Source of the DNA: Hyphococcus sp.
GTDB taxonomy: Bacteria > Pseudomonadota > Alphaproteobacteria > Caulobacterales > Parvularculaceae
Assembly (NCBI GenBank): GCA_028284345.1
Contig: JANQRY010000003.1
Location: forward strand, 62,001-126,000
DNA length: 64,000 nt
Reading direction: 5' to 3'
Made by a program: the position numbers and the translations under genes. Positions 1 to 9,495 of this stretch are shown in pieces (position 1 is the stretch's first letter; each line of letters begins with the position of its first letter). The notes under the pieces are model-generated. The model worked only from the letters and a program-made list of their open reading frames with translations, was not told where the DNA came from and did not search any database.

Positions 1-34
1 CCGACAGCGAGATTGCGTATCGACCGACCCGCTC

Positions 35-3000
35 TCACGGCGCCGGACCGATGGCGATGGTCCGATTGGCGGTGCGCGCAAACACGCCGGGCCGGTACAT
101 GTCTTCAACGACCACGCCCGGCGCCGCAAACTCGCCCGGCGTCACCGCCCGCACGACATAGGCGAGCGTGAAGCGGTTGCGCCCGCGCACGTCGACCGCC
201 GCAACGAAGCGATCGTCGCGCGCTTCGGCGACCCGCGGTCGCGACAGCGTTCCCGCCCATTTGTAGGGACCGCGCGATTGACCACCACTATTAGCGTCGG
301 CCGGTTCGAGAATGGTCTCTATCTCAAAGCCCGCCGGCAAAAGGTCGGCGACAATCACCGGATGCAGCCGGTTGTCCTGCGCCCGGCCGGAGATGACGAC
401 GACCAGCCGGTCGTTCTGGCGAACGGCGTTGAGATCAACCGCCCGGCCGTCTCGCGTCGCAATGCGTTTCGTGATCTCGAAGCCTTGCGCCACCGCCGGC
501 GGCGCTGACAGGGGCGCGCCGGAGACCGTCAGTGAACGGTAGATGCGGCCCTCGCCCTCATTGCGCCAGACGACGCCGTCGACAAGCTCCTCCACGGTCG
601 GCGCGAAAGACGGCGCCGCCGGCAAGTCAGCCAATGCTTCGCCGTTTTGCGACAGTTCGACCTTGCCGCCCGCCCGGAGCAACGCCTGCGCCGCGAGCAG
701 CACATAGGCTTTCTCCTGCGTGTGCATGGCGTTCGGGTCTTTCACATAAGTGAGAAACCGGTCGGTGATCGGTTCGAGCCGATCCTGCTGGCCCGCTTCC
801 GCCGCCAGCGCGACAACGCCCGCCGCATCGCGCAATGTCGACTGGTAGTAGTCGCCGCGATTGTTCCAGCCGAGCGCCGCTTGCGCTTTTTCAAAAGCGC
901 TGTTCGCCCGGGCGCGGTCGCCCATCATGGCCAGCGCCGCGCCGATATGTGCGCGGGCGAGCGGGCTCGGCGTATCGTTCAGCAACGCGTCATGGAAGTA
1001 ACGCAGATCGGAAAGGTCCGCGCGGCCGGCCCGCGCCAGCACATACATGGCGTAGGCCGCCGAACGCCGACGAAGATGTTCGGTCGTGTCGTTCGAGCCT
1101 TCGGTTTCATCCGCCCGGGTCTGGTAGCCGGCGGCGTACCAGCGGTCGAGGCGCGCGATCTGTTGCAGGGAACCATAAGCGGCTTCGAGCGCCTCGTCGG
1201 GCACGCCGTAGCCTTCGGCCTTGGCGCGATAGATGAAGTCGGTGACATAGGGTCCGAGCCAAGCGTTGGCGTATCGGTCGCCCACCCGCCACAGGCCGAA
1301 GGCGCCGTCGGGCCCCTGACGGTTGAGCAATTTGTTGACCGCCTTCTGCACGCGCGGGCGCACGACGCGTTCCGGGTCGCGATCCAGTTCGCCGCCGAGA
1401 ACATCGACAAAGAGCAACGGCATGGCCGAACTCGTCAATTGTTCCGTACACCCCCAAGGATAGCGATAAAGGGAATCAAGGAGCGGGCCCGGCTCCAGCC
1501 CGCGAATGCGCGAGAACGACACCGCCGCCGCCCCCGATCCGGGCGCGTAGCCATCAAGCACGGCGGCCGAGACTTCAAAACTCGTTCCGGGATCCAGCGG
1601 CTCGGTTTTCACTTCCGTCACCGGGAAATAGGGCGTGCGCGACTGGATGGGATAAGAGCGCGCAACTTCAAATCCGCCCGGCCCCGAGACGCTGAGATTG
1701 ACGGCACCGATCCCGACCTCGCCGGTTTCGAACGCAAACGCCGCCGTTTCCTTTTGCCCCTTGGCTAGCGTGTATGTGGCGTTGGCGGCAAAGTCGATCG
1801 GACCGTCGCCGGTGATCGATACCTCATAGTCCCCGGCTTCGCCGTCCACATTGTCGATCAGCAGCGTCGCGGTCGCCGTGTCGCCGGGCGCAACGAAGCG
1901 CGGCAGGGCGAGTTCGGCCGGCACGGGATCGCGCACCGTCAACGGTTCCGCGTGGCCGCCGACTTTTTCCGCCGTCCATGCGACCGCCATCAGGCGCAAT
2001 TCGCCGTTGAAATCCGGGACCTCAATGGGAACCGTCGTCTTGCCGCCCGCGTCGACCGTGACGAGACCGGAGAACAGTGCAACGGATTTCGTCGGCACGA
2101 CGGTCAGGCCCTCGCCGCCAAGCTGGTCGCCGCCAAACCGCGCCGGGGCGCCGAGATTGGCGTTCAAGATTCGTCCGTAGTCGTCGCGAATGGCGACGCC
2201 GAGACGTTTCTTGCCGTAATAGTGACCGGCCGGATCGGGCGATGCGAATTTTGTGAGGCGCAAAATGCCTTCATCCACCGCCGCGAGGGTGAGCTTCACC
2301 TGCGCGCCGGACGTCGCGCCTTGAATGGTAACAGGCAAGTTGAGGTTTTGCCGCGGACGGAAAACCGCCGGCGCATCGAACGACACCTCCAGTTTGCGCG
2401 ACGACATATCGAACGGCACATAGGCGACGCCCATGGCGCGGCGCGGCACGGGGCGTTCGCCCGCATCGCGCGGCGTCACCACCGTCGCGAGCACATAGAA
2501 CCCGGCGCCCCAATCTGGATCTGTGTCGATGACGATTTCTTTTGCGTCGCCGTCAACCTTCACACGCCGGACCTGATGCACCCGGTCGGTCGCAATCGCG
2601 ATGATGGCTTCGCCCTCATAGGGCGGATTGAGCACGAGCCGCGCGCGGGCGCCGGGCGCCAATTTTTCATTCTGAAGCGTCAGCGCCGCCTGATCCGGCG
2701 ATTGCGCGCCGGCCGCATAGGACCGCCAGCCCACATAGAATTTTATGTCGCTCTTTTCCTTGCCGCCGGCGCGGGTCGCCGTCAGGCGGTAGGACCCCTG
2801 ATCAAGACGCTGGGAGACAAGTTTCGCAAACGCATCGCGCCCCGTCTCGCCGCGCCCTTCAAGCACGACAATGTCGCGCCATTGCCGGCGCCATTTCCAT
2901 TGCCCGCCGTCGCGATACCAGTCGAACCAGTAATCCTGCTGGTAGAGTTTCCATTCGATGTCGCCATCGGCGACCGCCCCTTCCCAGTCGATGAGAACGG

Positions 3001-4993
3001 CGTTGATTTCCACCGTATCGTCGACGCCGAAACTGTAACGGCCGTCGGGCAGTTTCAGGCCCACATAGTAATCGTCGGGGCGCACGGGGATTCGCGCGGA
3101 CTCGCGCACGACGCGCCCGCCGGGTTCGACAACGCCGACGACCACATCGGCGCGCATGGGCGCGCCATAGCCTTTCTCCGCATCGTTCGCATTCAGGGCG
3201 ACGCTCGCTTTGCCGTCGGCGTCGGTCGTCGTGTTGGGTAATTTGATAAAGCGTTCGGTGAAGCGCTTGTCGGTCGGTCCGAAGCGATAGGCGGAAAAGT
3301 CCGGGAATGGATTGGGATCAAGGCGCAGCCGCGCTTCGGCTTCCACGGGCAAGGCGCTCGCCGGCGCGCCGTAAAGATACCGGCTTTCAATTGAGACGGA
3401 CCGGGTTTCGCCGGGCCGGATCGGCGTTTTTTCGTCCATGTCGATGGCGACTTCGAGCCGCTGCGGCACGAAATCTTCCACCGAGAATTGTTCGTAAGCG
3501 ACATTCGCCTTCTCGCCGTCGGCATTGACGACAACGCTCCAGCGTCCGCGGGGCGCCGAATCGGGCACCGCGACATCCAGCGTGAAACCGCTGATCTCCA
3601 GCGCGTCGATGCGCCGTTTTTCCGCAACGGTGTTGTTCGGCCTGTAAACCGTAACCGTCAGCGGACGCGACTCGATCGCACGCCCGGCGCTGTCGCGCAG
3701 CATGCCGGAAACATGAACCGTCTCGCCCGGCCGGTAGATGCCGCGGTCGAACCACATATAGCCGTCGATGCGCGGCGGCGCGGCTCGCCCGGCGATGTCG
3801 CGATCGGACAGATCAAGCGGCGCGCGGGTCAGGTCCAGCGCCGCAAAGTCGTCCTGCGGACCGCTGGCCATGATCATTTTCGGCGTCAGCGGATAGTCGC
3901 CATTGATCAGGGCGCCTTCAAACCGCGCGCGCCCGTCGGCGTTGGTGACGACCTTGCCCAGAAGGTCGTTATTCGCCGCGACCAGGGTCAGTTCGACGCC
4001 GGCGATTGGCTTCGCCGTTGAAATAGAGCGAACAAAGATGTCGACGGCGTCGGCGGCGGAAAAGCTCGTCAGCGCCATGTCGGTGAAAAGGATCCACCGC
4101 CAGGCCGTCGCCGCGCGATAGTCATCGGCGCCGGCGGATTTGTCGGTAACGCGCACGAAATAGGCGCCCGGCTTCAACGTCTCCAGCGCCGCGCCAAGAC
4201 CGAAGACCGTCGACGTCGTTTCATTGCGTTCGCCCGGCGTTTCGAGTTCGCCCTCGAAGACTTTGACGCCGACATCCTCGCCATTGTTTTGTTCCCATAC
4301 ATAGGAATACTGGTTTTCCCCCGACGCATCGCCTTCGACGATATTCTTGCGGGCGAGCGAGCGGTCGGAAACCCGCCACACGTCAATACCGATCTTGTCG
4401 ACATTGACGGTTTCAATGCCGACACCGTCCGCCTCCAGCCGCGGCAGGATCACGCCGTCCCCGGCAAAGCCCACATAGGCGGGCTTGTCGCCAAAGGCGA
4501 CGGCGACCCGCTCAGCGCGCGCCAGGGTTTCGCCGTCCTTCGCCGGCAGGCCGGCGCGCAGCATCGCCGAATAATCCTTGTCGAATTCGAGGCCGGTCAG
4601 GCAAAGCGACGCGCCGTCGACCGTGAGCGCGCCTTTGGCGTCGGGGGTCAGGCGAACGAAGTCGCCATAGTTGACGTCGCCGCTCCCATCGAGATCGGCC
4701 GTAAACTGAAAACAGGCCTTGGGCAGATCTTCGCCGGTATCGAGAAACACGCGCTTGAAAGCAAAGCCGTCATAGATCTCCGCTTCCGGTCTTTCCGCAT
4801 CCTGCCCGCGCAAACGGCTAAACGCATGACCGGGTTTGCCCTCCCGCCCGCGCGGCGTCGACACGATGACGTCCTGGCTATTCGGTTTCACGGTCGAACC
4901 GGAATCGGGTGCAATGACGCGGCCGAACAGGAGCCCGAATGCAAAAGCGAAAGTCACGGCCCCGGTGAAAATGATGATAATGCGCCGATCCAT
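35..4993 (-). CDS. bacterial alpha-2-macroglobulin family protein, membrane anchored
   Basis: About 1652 aa, usual length for the family. It is predicted to sit in the periplasm and trap attacking proteases covalently. The N-terminus (residues about 5-25) is one hydrophobic anchor; no lipobox cysteine is visible, although many relatives are lipoproteins. Repeated MG-type beta domains fill the first 900 residues. The thioester motif CTEQ lies at about residue 1182 within a YPWGCTEQL context, so the covalent trap should be functional. Start: a strong GGAGGAG ribosome site lies 6 nt before the ATG at 4993 (protein begins MDRRIII); a start 16 codons upstream has no such site. The usual partner pbpC (penicillin-binding protein 1C) would lie before base 35 if present and cannot be seen. 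Family call is firm; the protease-defence role is family knowledge. Confidence 0.93.
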   Translation of the reverse strand: MDRRIIIIFTGAVTFAFAFGLLFGRVIAPDSGSTVKPNSQDVIVSTPRGREGKPGHAFSRLRGQDAERPEAEIYDGFAFKRVFLDTGEDLPKACFQFTADLDGSGDVNYGDFVRLTPDAKGALTVDGASLCLTGLEFDKDYSAMLRAGLPAKDGETLARAERVAVAFGDKPAYVGFAGDGVILPRLEADGVGIETVNVDKIGIDVWRVSDRSLARKNIVEGDASGENQYSYVWEQNNGEDVGVKVFEGELETPGERNETTSTVFGLGAALETLKPGAYFVRVTDKSAGADDYRAATAWRWILFTDMALTSFSAADAVDIFVRSISTAKPIAGVELTLVAANNDLLGKVVTNADGRARFEGALINGDYPLTPKMIMASGPQDDFAALDLTRAPLDLSDRDIAGRAAPPRIDGYMWFDRGIYRPGETVHVSGMLRDSAGRAIESRPLTVTVYRPNNTVAEKRRIDALEISGFTLDVAVPDSAPRGRWSVVVNADGEKANVAYEQFSVEDFVPQRLEVAIDMDEKTPIRPGETRSVSIESRYLYGAPASALPVEAEARLRLDPNPFPDFSAYRFGPTDKRFTERFIKLPNTTTDADGKASVALNANDAEKGYGAPMRADVVVGVVEPGGRVVRESARIPVRPDDYYVGLKLPDGRYSFGVDDTVEINAVLIDWEGAVADGDIEWKLYQQDYWFDWYRDGGQWKWRRQWRDIVVLEGRGETGRDAFAKLVSQRLDQGSYRLTATRAGGKEKSDIKFYVGWRSYAAGAQSPDQAALTLQNEKLAPGARARLVLNPPYEGEAIIAIATDRVHQVRRVKVDGDAKEIVIDTDPDWGAGFYVLATVVTPRDAGERPVPRRAMGVAYVPFDMSSRKLEVSFDAPAVFRPRQNLNLPVTIQGATSGAQVKLTLAAVDEGILRLTKFASPDPAGHYYGKKRLGVAIRDDYGRILNANLGAPARFGGDQLGGEGLTVVPTKSVALFSGLVTVDAGGKTTVPIEVPDFNGELRLMAVAWTAEKVGGHAEPLTVRDPVPAELALPRFVAPGDTATATLLIDNVDGEAGDYEVSITGDGPIDFAANATYTLAKGQKETAAFAFETGEVGIGAVNLSVSGPGGFEVARSYPIQSRTPYFPVTEVKTEPLDPGTSFEVSAAVLDGYAPGSGAAAVSFSRIRGLEPGPLLDSLYRYPWGCTEQLTSSAMPLLFVDVLGGELDRDPERVVRPRVQKAVNKLLNRQGPDGAFGLWRVGDRYANAWLGPYVTDFIYRAKAEGYGVPDEALEAAYGSLQQIARLDRWYAAGYQTRADETEGSNDTTEHLRRRSAAYAMYVLARAGRADLSDLRYFHDALLNDTPSPLARAHIGAALAMMGDRARANSAFEKAQAALGWNNRGDYYQSTLRDAAGVVALAAEAGQQDRLEPITDRFLTYVKDPNAMHTQEKAYVLLAAQALLRAGGKVELSQNGEALADLPAAPSFAPTVEELVDGVVWRNEGEGRIYRSLTVSGAPLSAPPAVAQGFEITKRIATRDGRAVDLNAVRQNDRLVVVISGRAQDNRLHPVIVADLLPAGFEIETILEPADANSGGQSRGPYKWAGTLSRPRVAEARDDRFVAAVDVRGRNRFTLAYVVRAVTPGEFAAPGVVVEDMYRPGVFARTANRTIAIGPAP

Positions 4994-5178
4994 GAGCATC
5001 TCCTCCCTCGCACCCAAGCGGCGGTCGCTGGCGCGCTCCATGCCTCTTTGCGGGCAATTATGGCCGTTCGGCAGCGCTCGCGAAACAATTCCGGGGAATT
5101 TTCAGGAAATTAAGGGGGCGGCGGCGCTACGGGTTTTGACGCACCGCCGAATTGGCTAAGGTCCGCCCGCCGCGAGCC

Positions 5179-5255
5179 GTCCCCGTAGCTCAGCAGGATA
5201 GAGCATCAGATTCCTAATCTGAGGGCCAGAGGTTCGAATCCTCTCGGGGACGCCA
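5179..5255 (+). tRNA. tRNA-Arg (anticodon CCU)
   Basis: A 77-nt cloverleaf. The acceptor arms GTCCCCG and CGGGGAC pair fully. The D arm is GCTC/GAGC. The anticodon stem TCAGA/TCTGA encloses a loop with CCT, which reads AGG arginine codons. The T arm AGAGG/CCTCT holds TTCGAAT. CCA is encoded. tRNA-Arg genes are common integration sites, but no integrase or repeated tRNA 3' end was found nearby. Confidence 0.97.
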
Positions 5256-5699
5256 GCCCTTTTGCAAAAGATGGAGTCAATTCGCCCCTGTCCGCGAACA
5301 TGATCGTTTGATGCAGCAATGCCGACTCTATCGACCGCCTCGGCTTCAATGCGCTCCGCCGGCAGGCGCCGCTTGCGATCCAGATCAGCAATTTGCCGAT
5401 TTGGCGTTTTGAGATGGGCCGAGAGCATTACGCCCATCGACATTTCGCCCGCACCGACAGGCCTGTAGAGTTCGGAGACTTGGCGCTCGGCCTGAGAGCG
5501 CTCTCCATGGAGCTAACTCCGTCATGCCGTGAACGCCGCGGCTAAAGACAGACTATTGTTTTAACTGATTTTTTCTCCTTGTTCGCTTGACGTTGCGTGA
5601 TTGAGCGCCTGACTTGAATTGCAAATGACTTGCAATTGCATATTGGGACCTTTACGAACGGTGCGGTAGTCGTTCCGGCCTCAGGACATCGATGAAGTC
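5256..5699. other. non-coding stretch after tRNA-Arg
   Basis: About 440 bases without a convincing gene. Open frames here have no recognisable protein features. The only notable element is the TTGCAA-rich site at 5619-5640, listed separately. The stretch may be eroded sequence, because the segment just downstream (5700-5915) is a receptor-gene remnant. Confidence 0.5.
5619..5640. promoter_or_regulatory. candidate iron-regulator (Fur-like) operator
   Basis: TTGCAA occurs twice, spaced by ATGAC, and is followed by TTGCA. This resembles Fur-type boxes seen before TonB receptor genes in Alphaproteobacteria, but it is not a close match to the enterobacterial consensus. It lies about 280 bp before the PepSY gene, with a receptor remnant between, so it could be the orphaned promoter of the lost receptor gene. 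Confidence 0.35.
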
Positions 5700-5915
5700 G
5701 TGAAAAGTCGCTTGGAAGCCAGCGCGCCGCGCATCTTCCCGATCACGTCACTTTTTGGCCTGAACGGACGCGCGCTGACAGGCGTTTTGACGCAAAAAAG
5801 CAATGCGACCGCGACGCCGGTCGGCGAAGTCATCTTGTACGGCGTACCCGGAGCAAATTATCGTATTCAAGGCGCGCCGCGAACTTTTTCTATTCGACGA
5901 TCGATGGACAATTAG
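5700..5915 (+). pseudogene. remnant of the 3' end of a TonB-dependent receptor gene
   Basis: The reading frame ends in the pattern ALTGVLTQ..., then GAPRTFSI, a few residues before its stop at 5915. That is how many TonB-dependent receptors finish (a glycine/tyrosine-rich strand, then PRTF and the last beta strand). No plug domain, TonB box or upstream barrel is present, and the final aromatic residue is missing because the last residues read RRSMDN. The stop lies 10 nt before the PepSY start, the spacing of a receptor-PepSY operon. I infer that most of the receptor gene was deleted and the 3' end remains. It could also be a chance reading frame. Confidence 0.45.
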
Positions 5916-5925
5916 GGGAAGACAG

Positions 5926-7056
5926 ATGCGTAGCGGGACCATTCGAGGCTGGGCGTTTGTTCATAAGTGGACAAGCCTGATCTCCACAGCATTCCTCCTG
6001 ATGCTCTGCATTACCGGCTTGCCGCTAATCTTTCACGATGAGATCGATGCAGCGCTCAATCCTGAGGAGTGGCAAGCCGCCAATCCGGAAGGCCCGCGCC
6101 TGACGCTTGACGAAATCCTGGATATCGCGCTCGCCAATCGTTCGGGCGAGGTTCCGGTCTACATGAGTTTCGATACAGAACGCCCCGTCGTGAACGTAAC
6201 GACTGCGCCAAGCGCGACGGCGTCCGTATCCGAAATGCATTTTGCGTCCTTCGACGTCACAAGCGGCGATCTCGTACCGCCGGCGGCGAAGGGGGAAACG
6301 GTGATGGACTTCATTCTCCGTTTGCATACGGATATGTTTCTCGAGCTCCCCGGCACGCTTTTTCTTGGGTTCATGGGGCTGTTGCTCGTTGCGGCGATCG
6401 TTTCCGGCGTGGTGCTCTATGCGCCGTTCATGCGGAAACTCAACTTCGGCGTCTTACGCACGGAGCAATCATCGCGCGTTAAATGGCTCGATTATCACAA
6501 CCTGCTGGGCATTGTCGCAACCGGATGGCTTCTGGTGGTGGGCCTGACGGGCGTCATCAATACGCTTGAAGCGCCCATACTCGATGCTTGGCGCGATACG
6601 GCGCTTGCAGACTTGATAGACGATCTCGCCTCAGATGAGATTGCGACCGCAACCGCATCGCTTGACGCCGCCGTGAATCACGCGCGCACCCAAGCGCCTG
6701 ATATGGAGTTGCAGTTTGTCGCCTTTCCGGGAACCGACTTCTCAACCCGGCGCCATTATGCGATTTTCTTTCACGGCGCGTCGCCCGCCACCGAAAGAAT
6801 TATCACGCCGGTGCTTGTCGACGCGACGAGCGGCGCGTCTTCCGGCTTGCGCGATATGCCGTGGTTTGTCCAGGCGTTATCATTGTCGCGCCCGTTGCAT
6901 TTCGGCGATTACGGCGGTCTCTTGCTGAAGTTGATTTGGGCGCTGCTTGATATTGCGACGATTATTATTCTCGGTACGGGGCTCTACTTATGGGTAGCAA
7001 AAAAACAGACGGGGTCGGTGAAAAGCGCCAGGCCGGTCGCGGCGAAGAGCGCATGA
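5926..7056 (+). CDS. PepSY-associated transmembrane protein
   Basis: 376 aa with four predicted membrane helices (about residues 14-35, 145-165, 190-210 and 335-362) and a large periplasmic loop between helices 1 and 2, the layout of the PepSY_TM (PiuB-like) family. Members usually accompany TonB receptors for iron chelates and are thought to act in reduction or release of iron at the inner membrane. Start ATG at 5926 follows AGGGGAA by 5 nt; the frame stays open upstream but without a better site. The gene overlaps the next small gene by ATGA at 7053-7056 and follows a receptor remnant, so it may now lack its cognate receptor. Confidence 0.85.
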   Translation: MRSGTIRGWAFVHKWTSLISTAFLLMLCITGLPLIFHDEIDAALNPEEWQAANPEGPRLTLDEILDIALANRSGEVPVYMSFDTERPVVNVTTAPSATASVSEMHFASFDVTSGDLVPPAAKGETVMDFILRLHTDMFLELPGTLFLGFMGLLLVAAIVSGVVLYAPFMRKLNFGVLRTEQSSRVKWLDYHNLLGIVATGWLLVVGLTGVINTLEAPILDAWRDTALADLIDDLASDEIATATASLDAAVNHARTQAPDMELQFVAFPGTDFSTRRHYAIFFHGASPATERIITPVLVDATSGASSGLRDMPWFVQALSLSRPLHFGDYGGLLLKLIWALLDIATIIILGTGLYLWVAKKQTGSVKSARPVAAKSA

Positions 7057-7229
7057 CGCCTCAACCGAAAACATTGGTCCAGATCTTCAAATGGCCGGCG
7101 ATTGTAACCGGCCTCAGCCTTGCCGGGCTCGTTCTGGCGCTTCTCATTGAGGGGCCCGCTGATATCGCTACTGCGCTCGCCGTCGGCGCGCCCGTTATCG
7201 TCATTGCGTGGGCGCTGTTGCAAAAGTAA
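7053..7229 (+). CDS. small two-helix membrane protein
   Basis: 58 aa with two hydrophobic segments (about residues 11-30 and 37-56). Its ATG overlaps the stop of the PepSY gene (ATGA), which points to translational coupling and a shared role. Small membrane proteins often follow PepSY_TM genes, but I recognise no named family. Function unknown; probably an accessory subunit of the PepSY protein. Confidence 0.65.
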   Translation: MTPQPKTLVQIFKWPAIVTGLSLAGLVLALLIEGPADIATALAVGAPVIVIAWALLQK

Positions 7230-7387
7230 CGGCGGCTTGCCGTACAGCTTGCAGCCTGTCAGCGATGAGCCAATAGCGGTCATTTGGACGGCGGCGGCGA
7301 AATCCGATTCTAAACGACTGCTGGGGACCCGGTTTTGACGCCGCGGCGCGATCCCGTATGAGGGTATCGTCGTAGGAGCGTAACGCT
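7230..7387. other. intergenic stretch, possible dispersed repeat
   Basis: No gene seen. On the minus strand about 7236-7330 reads a peptide containing NDRYWLIADR, which resembles short conserved frames that recur in many alphaproteobacterial intergenic regions, so this may be a copy of a dispersed repeat. Only one copy is visible in this window. Confidence 0.25.
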
Positions 7388-7444
7388 ATGTTGGAACTGA
7401 CCGAGTTTCTTGGCCCCGCAGAAGGCCTGAGGCCTCGCCCGTGA
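7388..7444 (+). CDS. 18-codon leader ORF ahead of the methyltransferase gene
   Basis: ATG at 7388 follows GGAG by about 8 nt. The frame encodes 18 residues (MLELTEFL...) and stops with TGA at 7442-7444, overlapping the GTG start of the next gene (GTGA). It could be a translated leader peptide that couples ribosomes onto the downstream gene, or the original N-terminus of that protein separated by an old frameshift. No function is known. Confidence 0.3.
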   Translation: MLELTEFLGPAEGLRPRP

Positions 7445-8211
7445 CCGAGCGGAAGCATTCGGCGCTTTTTCGCTATATCGAACGCTTGCAAGGCGAACGC
7501 CCTTGGGGCGCGATGCTCGACGCTGGAACAGGCGTCAATTCCATCCGCTGGGTTGCGGGGCTCGCGACGGAACGGTGGACGGCCGTGACGTGCTCGGCCG
7601 GTGAAGCCGACCGCGCGCGCGATGCAATCAAAGACGCGCAACGGCCGCAAGACCGGATCGTCTTGGGCAACTGGGCCGACGCCGGATTGCTGAAAGGCGA
7701 GCTGTATGACACCGTGCTGGCGGGTTACCTGCTGGGTGCGATCGAGGGATTTTCACCGTATTTCCAGTCCTATCTTTTCGCGCGCCTGCGGCCGGTGACG
7801 CGCGGCGCGCTCTACGTGACGGGCCTTGAGCCCTATGTGCCCACCGCCCGTCCGGAAACGAGGGCCGAACGCCTGGTCTGGGAGATCGGCCGTTTTCGCG
7901 ACGCCTGCATGTTGCTCGCCGGCAATATGCCGTACCGTGAATATCCGGCGCCATGGGTGGTCGATCATGTGCAGCGTGCAGGGTTTACGGTGCGCAACGT
8001 GAAGCACTTCGCCATTGGATACAAAGAGGGATTCGTCAACGCGCAGATCGATATGTGCGCGCCCGGGCTTGAAAAGCTGGCCGACCGCGCGCTGGCGCAG
8101 GCGCTCACTGAGCGCGGCGAAGCTTTACGCGCCGAGGCGCTTGATCTGATCGGCGAAGAAGGCGCGCTGCGTGCTTGTCGCAACTATGTTGTCGCCGCTG
8201 AACCGGTTTAA
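7441..8211 (+). CDS. class I SAM-dependent methyltransferase-like protein
   Basis: 256 aa. The glycine-rich motif I (MLDAGTGVNS, residues about 24-33) begins a Rossmann fold, followed by an acidic end of strand 2 (CSAGEADRAR) and a GNWAD motif near residue 80, as in class I methyltransferases. Substrate unknown. Start is GTG at 7441, overlapping the stop of a short leader ORF. The gene is convergent with nasS and appears independent of the nitrate operon. Confidence 0.7.
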   Translation: MTERKHSALFRYIERLQGERPWGAMLDAGTGVNSIRWVAGLATERWTAVTCSAGEADRARDAIKDAQRPQDRIVLGNWADAGLLKGELYDTVLAGYLLGAIEGFSPYFQSYLFARLRPVTRGALYVTGLEPYVPTARPETRAERLVWEIGRFRDACMLLAGNMPYREYPAPWVVDHVQRAGFTVRNVKHFAIGYKEGFVNAQIDMCAPGLEKLADRALAQALTERGEALRAEALDLIGEEGALRACRNYVVAAEPV

Positions 8212-8247
8212 AGCCGGCGACGGGCGTTTCGGTCAAGTTCGTTTCCC

Positions 8248-9483
8248 TTAGCCGGCCTGATGAGGCCGTATGCGCATATTGTGTCGGGCGAAGCTTTCAA
8301 GATACGCGATGGGATCGCGGGCATTGAACCTGCGTCCATCAATAAACGTCTGATGCGTCGCACCGTTGGATCGGGCCGCTTCTTTCGTCTCAAGATCGAC
8401 GTTCGTCGGGTCGCCAAGATTGAGCCTTTGCGCCGCCTCACGGTACACGTCTGGCAGATAGGCCCGGGCGGCGACGTCGGCGATATCGGTTGGCGCAATA
8501 ATCTGACCCCAGCGCACCATCTGCGTTAAAAACCAGAGCGCGTCATCGCCGCGCGGATCATTCGCGCCATGACGGTAAAAGGTCAGAAAATCTTCCGATT
8601 CAACAAGGCTGCGGCGGTCAGGAAGCGCACCGCGACCGACGAGCGCCGGGGACAAAAGATGCACGCCTTTTCCCACATATTCGTCCGATGACAGAATATA
8701 AGCGGCCTCGTTTCTGTTTTCTCTCGCGTCCAGCCAACGGAGCGCTTCGAGAAGGCTTGATACAAGCGCCAGGTGCGTGCGCGGGTTCGACAGAGCCCAG
8801 GACCGCCTGACCGCCAGCATCTTTTCCGACATATCGCCGAGAATCTCGTTCGATCGAACGATCGTCCGCCCGACGCCTTCATATTCTGCGACGGTGTTCC
8901 ATGGCTCGCCGACGCAAAAAATATCGACATTGCCGCTTTTCATGTGATCGGCCATCAAGGGCGGCGGCGCCACGATCATCCTGACATCACGGTCGGGATT
9001 GAGCCCCTCTGCCCCGAGCCAATAGCGCATCGCATAATTGTGCGACGAATAGGGAAAGACGGCGCCGACCGTGAGCGGCTCCCGCCCCTCTTCCAGCCGC
9101 CGCGACAACACTTTGCGCAACGCGCGCGCCGTTGTCGGCCGCTCTGTCATCGCCTCGCGGTCGGCCTCCGTCATTTCCTGAAAGAGGTCGTTCGAAACGG
9201 TGATGGCGTTGCCGTTAAAGTTCAAGGTAAGCGCGCTAACGAACCGCTCGTCGGCGAATGCGCCCTCCAGCCAGCTTGCGCTCACCATGGGCGCCAGCAT
9301 ATGCGCCGCATCGATTTCGCCAAGCGCCAGCTTATCGCGGATCTGCGACCAGGAATTTTCAGCGTTGAGCGTAACGTCGAGGCCGTAGCGCTCAAAAAAA
9401 CCTTTCTCCCGGGCGACCGCAAAGGGCGCCATATCCGTGAGCGGAACAAATCCGATGGCTAGCTGGCGCTGCTCAAGTCCCAT
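8248..9483 (-). CDS. nasS: NasS, cytoplasmic nitrate/nitrite sensor
   Basis: 411 aa. It is an NrtA/CmpA-type periplasmic-binding fold without a signal peptide, which separates the sensor NasS from the transporter protein NrtA encoded at 21616-23007. The two share FVPLTDMAPFAVAREKGFFE-type N-termini, GNAITVSN and CVGEPWN motifs, so they are paralogs. In known NasS-NasT systems NasS binds NasT when nitrate is absent and releases it when nitrate binds, letting NasT antiterminate the nitrate operon. The gene lies 12 nt after nasT on the same strand, at the far end of the operon it is expected to control. Confidence 0.9.
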   Translation of the reverse strand: MGLEQRQLAIGFVPLTDMAPFAVAREKGFFERYGLDVTLNAENSWSQIRDKLALGEIDAAHMLAPMVSASWLEGAFADERFVSALTLNFNGNAITVSNDLFQEMTEADREAMTERPTTARALRKVLSRRLEEGREPLTVGAVFPYSSHNYAMRYWLGAEGLNPDRDVRMIVAPPPLMADHMKSGNVDIFCVGEPWNTVAEYEGVGRTIVRSNEILGDMSEKMLAVRRSWALSNPRTHLALVSSLLEALRWLDARENRNEAAYILSSDEYVGKGVHLLSPALVGRGALPDRRSLVESEDFLTFYRHGANDPRGDDALWFLTQMVRWGQIIAPTDIADVAARAYLPDVYREAAQRLNLGDPTNVDLETKEAARSNGATHQTFIDGRRFNARDPIAYLESFARHNMRIRPHQAG

Positions 9484-9495
9484 CCGGCCCGCCCG

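Noticed and set aside
1952-3241. 429-codon plus-strand frame inside the macroglobulin gene
   Set aside because: Arginine/histidine-rich composition typical of antisense frames in GC-rich genes.
5156-5443. 95-codon minus-strand frame over the tRNA
   Set aside because: It runs through the tRNA-Arg gene and matches nothing recognisable.
5179-5925. Genomic island inserted at tRNA-Arg
   Set aside because: No integrase, no repeated tRNA 3' end and no mobility gene nearby.
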